Under the pieces are notes generated by a model. It was not told where the DNA came from. It saw only the letters and a program-made list of their open reading frames with translations, and did not search any database. Positions 1-5,563 of a DNA stretch of 5,739 bases are shown piece after piece. The DNA is from Acidocella sp. GTDB taxonomy: Bacteria > Pseudomonadota > Alphaproteobacteria > Acetobacterales > Acetobacteraceae. The first letter of the stretch is position 1; each line of letters opens with the position of its first letter. The translations under genes were made by a program, and so were the position numbers. Where the stretch lies: contig JAQUAC010000155.1 of assembly GCA_028687415.1 (NCBI GenBank), positions 1 to 5,739 on the forward strand. The letters are read 5' to 3'.

Positions 1-62
1 CGGGCGCCGCCGATATGCAGCAGCCCGGTGGGGGAGGGGGCGAAACGGGTACGGATTGTCAT
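1..62 (-). CDS. gltX: Glutamyl-tRNA synthetase, N-terminal fragment (runs off left edge)
   Basis: Only the first 20 codons and two bases of the next are present, read leftward from an ATG at 60-62. The peptide begins MTIRTRFAPSPTG and continues LLHIGGA. This is the hallmark start of class I glutamyl-tRNA synthetases: the RFAPSPTG strand is followed by the HIGH-type ATP-binding signature, here HIGG at residues 16-19. The enzyme charges tRNA-Glu (in many alphaproteobacteria also tRNA-Gln, for later amidation) in the cytoplasm. The ATG is favoured because family members start two to five residues before RTRFAPSPTG. No strong ribosome binding site is visible, only a weak GCAGG directly upstream. 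The gene is divergent from comEC and shares its short upstream region. Alphaproteobacteria often carry two gltX paralogues, and the fragment cannot tell which one this is. Confidence 0.93.
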   Translation of the reverse strand, partial: MTIRTRFAPSPTGLLHIGGA

Positions 63-111
63 GCCTGCGTGTTAGCCGGTTGCGCCGGATTGTGCCAGCG
101 CGGACAAATGG

Positions 112-126
112 TTAACGTCCATTAAC
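112..126. promoter_or_regulatory. Paired TTAA element between gltX and comEC (CtrA-like, 6-base spacer)
   Basis: The sequence GTTAACGTCCATTAAC at 111-126 contains TTAAC twice, exactly 10 bases (one helical turn) apart. GTTAA and TTAAC also form an inverted pair. The element lies in the 79-base divergent spacer, 5 bases before the Shine-Dalgarno of comEC. The known full CtrA site of alphaproteobacteria is TTAA-N7-TTAA; this one has N6, one base short. It could serve comEC, gltX or both. Binding by CtrA is inferred from the motif only. Confidence 0.4.
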
Positions 127-130
127 AACC

Positions 131-135
131 GGAGG
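131..135 (+). promoter_or_regulatory. Shine-Dalgarno of comEC
   Basis: A perfect GGAGG lies at 131-135. It directly abuts a TTG at 136, which is too close to be used, but is 6 bases before an in-frame TTG at 142, an ideal distance. A GTG at 151 is 15 bases away. This site therefore argues for initiation at 142. Confidence 0.6.
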
Positions 136-141
136 TTGGGT

Positions 142-2151
142 TTGGGAGAGGTGTTTGCACGCTGGGTAGAGGCCGAGCAGGGGCGGTTCACGCTCTTACT
201 CCCCATTGCTATGGGCGTTGCCATCCTCGTGTATTTTTCCCTCCCCGCCGAACCGCCGCTCTGGCTAGGCCCCGTTGCCACTGGCCTCTCCGCCATCGCC
301 CTGGCCACATCGTGGCGCCACCAATACGCCCGTTTCGCCGCCGCCATGGCGCTTATGGCGTCCCTTGGTTTTGCCCGCGCCGAGCTGCGGACCGCCAGCG
401 CCCCGCCAATGCCCCTCATCCCCAGCGGCGTCCTCAAGGTGGCGGGCATTATTTCGCGCATCGAGTTGATGCCCGGCGCCGCGCGCATCACCCTGACCCA
501 GCCTCGCCTGGACTCCGGCCCGCCGCTCAAGCGCCAAATCCGTCTGAAACTCCGCCCCAGTGACACCACGCCGCTTATCGCCGGAGAGGGCGTGCAGACC
601 TACGCCATGCTCTTTGGGCCAGAGCGCCCGGCCTATCCCGGCGGGTGGGACCAGGGGCGGGACGATTTCTTCTCCGGCCTCAACGCCTCCGGCTTCGCTC
701 TCACGGGCCTCACCATCACCACCCCACCGCCGCCAGACCGGCTGGGCAACGCGTTGCAAAACCTGCGCGCCAACATCGCCAGCACCATCATGGCCACACT
801 GCCGCCCGCAACGGGGACCATAGCCGTCACCCTGCTCACTGGCGACGAGCAGGCCATCCCGCCGCAGGAGCGGCAAAATTTCATTGAGGCCGGGTTGGCC
901 CATATCCTCGCCGTGGCCGGGCTGCATGTCGGTATCATCATGGGGCTGGCCTTCACCGCCTCGCGCTGGCTGCTCACGCGGCGAGAACGCATGGCCCTGC
1001 GTCTGCCAACAAAATCCCTCGCCGCCGCTGCCGCATTGCTGGCCGGTTTAGCTTACGCGCTGCTCACCGGCGCGCATCTGCCTATCCTGCGCAGCCTAGC
1101 CATGGCCAGCCTCGCCACGCTGGGAGTGTTCGTGGGCCGCCGCGCCATCTCCCTGCGCGGGTTGGCGCTGGCGGCTCTGGTCCTCATGCTCGCCACGCCG
1201 GAAACGGTGCTGGGCACCAGCTTCCAGATGAGCTTCTCCGCCGTTGCCGCGCTCATCTCGGGTTACGCCGCCGTGCAGCATTTTTTCACGCGCTTCCACG
1301 CCTCGCAATCGCGCCTGGGTAGTGTGGTGATGCACATCATCGGTCTCGCCTATACCAGCCTGCTGGCAGGCGGGGCCTCCATGCCCTTCGCGGCCTACCA
1401 GTTCCAGCAGATCCAGCCCTATTGGATTCCCGCCAACATTCTCGCCGTGCCGCTCACCGCCTTCTGGATCATGCCGCTCGGCCTGCTTTCCTTGGCGCTG
1501 ATGCCGCTGCATGCGGCGGCCCTGGCGCTTATCCCCATGGGCTGGGGCATCTGGCTCATCGTCTGGGTCACGGCGCATATCGCCACCTGGCCTTATGCCC
1601 TGCTGCGCATCGCCCCCATGCCGTCCGCCGCCATCCTGCTCATCGCCGCGGGGCTGGCTTGGCTGTGCATCTGGCGTTCGCCGCCACGCTTGGCCGGGGT
1701 GCCGCTCATGGCCGCCGGGGTGGTGCTGGCCATGCTCGCCCGTCCGCCGGACGCGCTGGTCTCCGCCAACGCCAAGCTCATCGCCATGCGCTCCGGCCCC
1801 ACTGTGTTCCTCATCACCCAGCCTCGCGCGGGGAATTTCATCCTGGAGCAATGGCAGAACGTATGGGGAGAAACCCCACTTACCCCGGGGCAATGCAACG
1901 CCACCGCCTGCCGCCTCGGCCCCATATTATTCGCACCAACCCGGCCATTGGCCGGATGTGGAGACGCGGCACTGGCTCTTTCCCCGGTTCAGCTTCTTGG
2001 TGCGTGCGGCCATATACCGGTCATCGACCGACTTTCCACCTACCGCAACGGCGCCACCGCCGCCTGGATCACGCCACATGGCGTGGTCCTGCGCACGGAC
2101 CGGCAGGTACAGGGGAACAGGCCATTGGTCCTACCCTATCCACAACTTTAA
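142..2151 (+). CDS. comEC: ComEC/Rec2-family DNA-uptake channel, alphaproteobacterial type without a metallo-beta-lactamase motif
   Basis: This is the inner-membrane channel that carries one strand of transforming DNA into the cytoplasm. Residues are numbered from TTG142, chosen because GGAGG at 131-135 is 6 bases upstream; TTG136 and GTG151 are alternatives. Two hydrophobic segments fall in residues 15-85. A soluble OB-fold-like region (DUF4131 type) follows at about 95-185 and includes the family motif PGGWD at 166-170. The polytopic competence domain spans about 200-530. It carries the diagnostic GLAHILAVAGLHVG at 251-264, then HLPILRS, FQMSFSA and ANILAVPLTAFW. The last 133 residues (537-669) correspond to the place of the metallo-beta-lactamase nuclease domain of longer ComECs, but the HxHxDH motif is absent; cysteines 585, 590, 606 and 622 and a VID at 627-629 remain. 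A length near 670-700 residues is usual for alphaproteobacterial members. No frameshift is seen. The kinase gene follows after 21 bases on the same strand, so co-transcription is likely. Confidence 0.93.
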   Translation: MGEVFARWVEAEQGRFTLLLPIAMGVAILVYFSLPAEPPLWLGPVATGLSAIALATSWRHQYARFAAAMALMASLGFARAELRTASAPPMPLIPSGVLKVAGIISRIELMPGAARITLTQPRLDSGPPLKRQIRLKLRPSDTTPLIAGEGVQTYAMLFGPERPAYPGGWDQGRDDFFSGLNASGFALTGLTITTPPPPDRLGNALQNLRANIASTIMATLPPATGTIAVTLLTGDEQAIPPQERQNFIEAGLAHILAVAGLHVGIIMGLAFTASRWLLTRRERMALRLPTKSLAAAAALLAGLAYALLTGAHLPILRSLAMASLATLGVFVGRRAISLRGLALAALVLMLATPETVLGTSFQMSFSAVAALISGYAAVQHFFTRFHASQSRLGSVVMHIIGLAYTSLLAGGASMPFAAYQFQQIQPYWIPANILAVPLTAFWIMPLGLLSLALMPLHAAALALIPMGWGIWLIVWVTAHIATWPYALLRIAPMPSAAILLIAAGLAWLCIWRSPPRLAGVPLMAAGVVLAMLARPPDALVSANAKLIAMRSGPTVFLITQPRAGNFILEQWQNVWGETPLTPGQCNATACRLGPILFAPTRPLAGCGDAALALSPVQLLGACGHIPVIDRLSTYRNGATAAWITPHGVVLRTDRQVQGNRPLVLPYPQL

Positions 2152-2162
2152 CTTGCAATTAA
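2148..2162. promoter_or_regulatory. Perfect TTAA-N7-TTAA element before the kinase gene (CtrA-like full site)
   Basis: TTAA at 2148-2151 and TTAA at 2159-2162 are separated by seven bases (CTTGCAA). This matches the known full-length CtrA recognition pattern exactly. The left half overlaps the TAA stop of comEC, and the right half ends 10 bases before the ATG of the next gene. Because the element sits so close to the start codon, it would cover the core promoter or act as a repressor site rather than as a distant activator site. Occupancy by CtrA is inference. Confidence 0.45.
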
Positions 2163-2172
2163 TAGTGTGGTC

Positions 2173-4275
2173 ATGAGCCTCGCGCTTTCCGCCCCGACGC
2201 ATCAGTCTACCCCCACCCTGGCCGACCAGCTGCTCAGCCTGCGGCGGCGCTGGCGCCTCATCCTCGCCTGCACGCTCATCGTCCCAGGCCTCACTTTAGT
2301 GGTGCTGCTGCACCTGCCGGTCACCTACACTGCCACCGGCATCGTGCTTTACGACCCCGGTGAGGCCACAATCCCCGGAGACACCAGCAACGCCCCTCAG
2401 ACCATGCAGGACGAAGATGCGGTGACCGCCAGTCAGGGCGAGATCATCGCCAGCCTGCCCGCCGCCGGGCAGATCGCCACGCAGCTCAACCTCGCCGCCC
2501 GCCCGGAGTTCAACCCCGCGCTGGCCCAGAGGCACTTCCCCTTCTCCTTGCTGCCCCGCTCCGCCGCCCCCAATGCCGCCGCCCTGGCCGAGGCAACCCG
2601 CCGGGCACTCAACATCACCGTTCTACCCGGCTCGCGCGTGCTCACGGTCTCTTTCACCAGCACCGACCCGGCGCTCGCCGCCACTGCCGCCAACCTCGCC
2701 ATGCAGCTCTATCTGAACCATGAGCGCGACCAGTCCTTCGCCGCCCTCACCGACGCGCAAACCTGGCTGGAGCATCACTCGGAAGACGTGCAGGCACAAC
2801 TCGACGTTGCCGAAACGCAACTCGCCCAGGCCCGGGCCGCCGCCGGGGTGGTGCAGGGGGCGCAGGCCAACTTGACAACGGAGACCGCGAGCCGGATCGC
2901 CGCCTCGCTGGTGGAGGCGCAGGCGGATCTGGCCATGAACCAGGCGCGGCTGAACGCGGCCTCGGGGGGCGATGCCGCCGCCGCCAACGCCGCCATCGCC
3001 CCTAACCTGCTGCCCTTGCGCAAGGAGCAGGCAGACCTCACCGCGCAGGTGCGGTCACTCTCTACCGCATACGGTCCAGACTACCCGGATCTGCAAACCG
3101 CCCGCGCCCAGCTTGGAGCCATCACTTCCGAAATCAACGCCGAGACCGGGCGCGAGTTGGACGCCGCCCGCGCCGAGGTGGCGGCGGACACAGCGCAGAT
3201 CGCGACATTACAAACCGCCCTTGCTGCGGCGCGGACGCAGAGCCAGACGGAGGACGAGGAATCAGGCCCCATCCGCGCCCTGGAGCAGCGGGCCTCCGCG
3301 GCGCGGGACATGCTGCGCGCCATGACGCTGCAAGCCGACCAACTGGCGCAAGACGCCTCCCTTACCAAGCCGGATGCCCGCATCCTTTCTACTGCCGCCA
3401 TCCCCACCAGCTCCAGCACGCCGCATAAAAGCCTGATCCTGGGGGCGGCGCTGGGGCTCGGGCTTTGCGCCGGAGTGCTGCTGGCCGGGCTGGCCGAGGC
3501 GTTGGACACCTCCTTCCGCTCCGGCGAGGACATCCGCACCCATTTTGGCCTGAGTTGCTTCTCCATGGTGCCGGAAACCGCCGCCCCGCGCCATGCCGCG
3601 CTGGAAGCTCCGTTCTCCCTGTACGCGGAGCAATTGCGCGCCCTGCGCACCGGGCTTGGTTTTACCCCCGGCCAGTGCCGCATCGTCGCTATCACCGCCG
3701 CCCGCCCCGGCGAGGGCAAGACCACGCTTACCATCACCTTTGCCCGCAGCCTCGCCGCCGCGGGCCTGCGCGTGCTGGCCATAGACGGCGACATCCGCCA
3801 GCCGAGCTTCGATCCGGTTTTTGACGTCGCTGGTGCACCGTGGCTCACCGATCACCTCGCAGGGCTCGCCTCACGGGGGGAGATTTTTATCCAGGACAAA
3901 CTCAGCCCGCTGCATGTGCTCCCCGCCGGCACGCAGGCTAAGGCGGCGCTCTCGCTCTTCCTGGCCCCGGCGCTGCCCGCCTTTCTGCACACGCTGCGGG
4001 AGGATTACGATGTGGTGCTCATCGACGTGCCGCCCGTCTTTGCTTTAGCCGAGGGGCGGGTACTGGCCCGGCTAGCCGATGCAGCACTTCTCTGCGTGCG
4101 GTGGGGGCATACACCACGCCGCGTCGCCCATGCCGCGATCTTGCTGCTGCAAGAGGCGGGGGTAATCCTGGCCGGTGCCGCGCTCACGCGCGTGAACACC
4201 GCCATACACGGCAAGTCGGGCTATGCCGACGCGGAAATCTACCAGCCGCGCTATGGCGGATACTTCAAGCATTGA
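2173..4275 (+). CDS. Polysaccharide co-polymerase with fused tyrosine autokinase (Wzc/ExoP/GumC type)
   Basis: An inner-membrane protein of this kind governs chain length and export of a surface polysaccharide through cycles of tyrosine phosphorylation. Residues are numbered from ATG2173 (700 residues, close to E. coli Wzc at 720); an in-frame GTG at 2167 is the alternative, and neither has a clear Shine-Dalgarno. The first transmembrane helix lies at about 28-48 after an arginine cluster (RRRWR, 24-28). A periplasmic Wzz-like domain follows at about 50-415, with an Ala/Gln-rich coiled coil from about 190 to 400. The second helix is at about 420-442. The cytoplasmic kinase has the oligomerisation motif ExxRxxR (E486, R489, R492), Walker A ARPGEGKTT at 510-518 (K516), Walker A' IDGDIRQP at 537-544 (D538, D540) and Walker B around LIDVPP (D618). 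The C-terminal tail has tyrosines at 684, 690, 694 and 697, the expected autophosphorylation cluster. All catalytic parts are present, so it should be active. The gene directly follows comEC. Confidence 0.93.
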   Translation: MSLALSAPTHQSTPTLADQLLSLRRRWRLILACTLIVPGLTLVVLLHLPVTYTATGIVLYDPGEATIPGDTSNAPQTMQDEDAVTASQGEIIASLPAAGQIATQLNLAARPEFNPALAQRHFPFSLLPRSAAPNAAALAEATRRALNITVLPGSRVLTVSFTSTDPALAATAANLAMQLYLNHERDQSFAALTDAQTWLEHHSEDVQAQLDVAETQLAQARAAAGVVQGAQANLTTETASRIAASLVEAQADLAMNQARLNAASGGDAAAANAAIAPNLLPLRKEQADLTAQVRSLSTAYGPDYPDLQTARAQLGAITSEINAETGRELDAARAEVAADTAQIATLQTALAAARTQSQTEDEESGPIRALEQRASAARDMLRAMTLQADQLAQDASLTKPDARILSTAAIPTSSSTPHKSLILGAALGLGLCAGVLLAGLAEALDTSFRSGEDIRTHFGLSCFSMVPETAAPRHAALEAPFSLYAEQLRALRTGLGFTPGQCRIVAITAARPGEGKTTLTITFARSLAAAGLRVLAIDGDIRQPSFDPVFDVAGAPWLTDHLAGLASRGEIFIQDKLSPLHVLPAGTQAKAALSLFLAPALPAFLHTLREDYDVVLIDVPPVFALAEGRVLARLADAALLCVRWGHTPRRVAHAAILLLQEAGVILAGAALTRVNTAIHGKSGYADAEIYQPRYGGYFKH

Positions 4276-4276
4276 A

Positions 4277-4291
4277 CGGCGCTTACCGCCG
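4277..4291. terminator. Weak GC hairpin at the convergent gene ends (possible bidirectional terminator)
   Basis: CGGCG at 4277-4281 and CGCCG at 4287-4291 can pair around a 5-base CTTAC loop. The stem begins one base after the stop of the kinase gene and overlaps the TAA of the opposing small gene. No T-run follows on either strand, so intrinsic termination would be poor. Such 5-base GC stems are common by chance in DNA this rich in G and C. Confidence 0.18.
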
Positions 4292-4483
4292 CTCCCGCCC
4301 CGCCAGCACCACAAGGTAGCCGCGCAGAAACGGCACCCGCCACCGCCAGTCTATGGTATGACGCACGCGGTTGCGCATGCTGAAATGCAGCTCGATGGCC
4401 GCCAGTTGCTCAGGCGAGAAGCTTGCCGCCAAGGCGGGCGGCAGACGGCTCAGAAACCGCGCGATATCCGCGCTCCAGCGCAT
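4283..4483 (-). CDS. Small conserved-looking protein of unknown function (66 aa)
   Basis: The gene starts at ATG 4483, only 9 bases after the TGA of the acyltransferase gene, and in the same reading frame. The 66-residue product has an amphipathic, Ala/Leu-rich N-terminal half with PPALAASFSPEQLAAIE at about 15-31. A basic C-terminal half follows, with H42, IDWRWRVPFL (44-53), GYLVVLAG (55-62) and the ending RERR. From memory, short proteins with the pattern 'LPxxLAxxFTPEQLxAI ... H.vdiR...P....yYlvlLaGrErR' occur in alphaproteobacteria and cyanobacteria, often beside unrelated genes; no function is known to me. That resemblance, together with tight coupling to the upstream gene, supports a real protein. 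No good Shine-Dalgarno is visible (GTCCGGCGG directly precedes the ATG), so translation probably depends on ribosomes ending the acyltransferase. It is neither clearly a membrane protein nor exported; the hydrophobic stretch is too short for a confident helix. Confidence 0.72.
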   Translation of the reverse strand: MRWSADIARFLSRLPPALAASFSPEQLAAIELHFSMRNRVRHTIDWRWRVPFLRGYLVVLAGRERR

Positions 4484-4492
4484 CCGCCGGAC

Positions 4493-5494
4493 TCAGTTGG
4501 TGAACCGATCAAGCGCAGGCACGCGCCGTAGCGCATAGCGTTTTAGCCCCATGGGCCCGAGAATCCCGGCAGTCATCAGCACGCAGGCGAAGGGCAAAAA
4601 ATTCGCCCCATCCCACGAGCAGACATGCAGCAGCAGTCCTTTGGTGAACCCGATGAACAGCGTGTTAAAAAGATAAATCATGAACCCGTATCGCCCAAGG
4701 ACCAGAAACAATGCCTGGAGCGATGTTGCAGACATATTCCTTAAGGCCCCGTGAATAGCGGGCAAAGAGAGCGCCCCCACGGGCAGCAGCACCCATTTTT
4801 CCGGCCACTGTGCGTCAAACAGCGCCACCGCTGTCAGTGCCAGCAGCAGCAGCACCAAAGCGGCGGGCCAGATGCGGTCTACCAAGCCATCCCAGCGTGC
4901 CCCGGCGAACCCCGCCCCGGTGCCGAGCATGAAGAACACAGCGTATTCCCCCACCCGGTCGGCATACATATAGGCGGGCAAGGGGAGGACGTAGAGCAGC
5001 AGGCTCAGCCCTAGCAGCAAGGGCCAGCGCGCGGGCCGTCCGCCCAGTAGCACCATCGCGCCCAAGGAGACCACGAACAGCACGAACAAATACCAGATGG
5101 AGAGGGCAGGGCTCGCCGCCGTGTGCCACACCAGCCCCAGCAGCCCCGCCGCCAGCCCGGCCGGCGGGTTGTCCACATACATTACCCGCGCGGCCAGCAA
5201 CTTGCCCAGCACCACCAGCAGTCCCAGACCGAAGAACGGCAATAGCAGCCGCTTCACCCGCGCCTGTGCCACCCGCCCCCATGCAGCGCGCGGGCTGAGC
5301 AGCATGCCCGAACTCACCGCCACCAGCCCGCTCAGATACAGGAATAGCGGCATGTGAAAGGCATAGATCGCCCGGCGCAGTGGCTCGTACCAGCCCACGC
5401 CATGCGGGTCCGCCCGCGCCACCAGATGCCCGAACACCACGAGCAGAATGGCAAGCCCCTTCGTCGCGTCTATGTCCTGCCGCCTGTGTGGCAA
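4493..5494 (-). CDS. Membrane O-acyltransferase, acyltransferase-3 family (COG3594-like)
   Basis: This is a polytopic inner-membrane enzyme that probably transfers acetyl or another acyl group to a sugar of a surface polysaccharide. The 333-residue length and about ten hydrophobic segments match the acyltransferase-3 family. The N-terminus has DIDATKGLAILLVVFGHL at 7-24, containing K12-x10-H23 in the place of the family's R-x10-H motif. Lysine at that position is, to my knowledge, common in the fucose 4-O-acetylase-like branch. FHMPLFLYLSG at 46-56 is the second typical motif. The start is TTG 5494: an in-frame TAG lies three codons upstream and no other start precedes the conserved motif; CTTAGG about 8 bases upstream is a moderate ribosome binding site. 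The gene is divergent from the right-edge gene and is followed by the 66-residue gene after 9 bases. Its place beside the co-polymerase/kinase suggests decoration of that polysaccharide. The acyl group and the sugar cannot be read from sequence. Confidence 0.88.
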   Translation of the reverse strand: MPHRRQDIDATKGLAILLVVFGHLVARADPHGVGWYEPLRRAIYAFHMPLFLYLSGLVAVSSGMLLSPRAAWGRVAQARVKRLLLPFFGLGLLVVLGKLLAARVMYVDNPPAGLAAGLLGLVWHTAASPALSIWYLFVLFVVSLGAMVLLGGRPARWPLLLGLSLLLYVLPLPAYMYADRVGEYAVFFMLGTGAGFAGARWDGLVDRIWPAALVLLLLALTAVALFDAQWPEKWVLLPVGALSLPAIHGALRNMSATSLQALFLVLGRYGFMIYLFNTLFIGFTKGLLLHVCSWDGANFLPFACVLMTAGILGPMGLKRYALRRVPALDRFTN

Positions 5495-5563
5495 TAGCGT
5501 GACCTAAGGTTGTATAGGCATTCTAGAAATTGCGAAAAGTTAACGCCAGATGTAGATAAGGTC
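5495..5563. promoter_or_regulatory. Divergent promoter region between the acyltransferase and right-edge genes
   Basis: This 69-base spacer is clearly richer in A and T than its surroundings and must carry promoters for both directions. On the minus strand, TATACA (plus-strand 5511-5516) is a fair -10 candidate for the acyltransferase gene, without a good -35. On the plus strand, TTGCGA (5530-5535) and TAGATA (5553-5558) are 17 bases apart but weak; if used, the transcript would start at or next to the ATG. A perfect 8-base palindrome TTCTAGAA lies at 5521-5528, flanked by GCA (5518-5520) and TGC (5531-5533), and could be an operator. A single TTAAC (5540-5544) is also present. All assignments are by eye. 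Confidence 0.4.

Noticed and set aside
5..24. Possibility that K12-x10-H23 in the acyltransferase means a dead enzyme
   Set aside because: The residue numbers refer to the acyltransferase protein, encoded at about 5426-5461. Lysine instead of arginine is, to my knowledge, normal in the COG3594-like branch, and the histidine and the FHMPLF motif are intact.
1096..1893. Long open frame (265 codons) antisense to comEC
   Set aside because: The product is a low-complexity Gly/Arg/Glu/His-rich sequence typical of antisense frames in GC-rich genes, with no domain; comEC on the other strand is unmistakable.
2136..2144. DnaA-box-like CTATCCACA (8 of 9 to TTATCCACA) beside the TTAA element, hinting at an origin
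   Set aside because: It is a single one-mismatch box inside comEC coding sequence. Another one-mismatch box, TTGTCCACA, occurs in the acyltransferase gene, and there is no AT-rich unwinding region or box cluster.
1422..2176. Two overlapping plus-strand frames (246 and 221 codons) inside the comEC 3' half
   Set aside because: They are out-of-frame shadows with Arg/Pro/His-rich or Ser/Pro/Arg-rich products and no recognisable motif, and they continue only because stop codons are rare in this composition.
2977..3000. GCC-rich repeat in the kinase gene
   Set aside because: It encodes an alanine-rich segment of the periplasmic domain and reflects strong C-ending codon bias, not a separate element.
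3081..3855. Antisense frames of 255 and 197 codons within the kinase gene
   Set aside because: Their compositions are Ala/Ser/Arg-rich and Gly-rich shadows. The sense strand carries all expected kinase motifs.
4839..4855. CAG trinucleotide run
   Set aside because: It encodes consecutive leucines of a membrane helix in the acyltransferase and is too short and imperfect to be a functional repeat tract.
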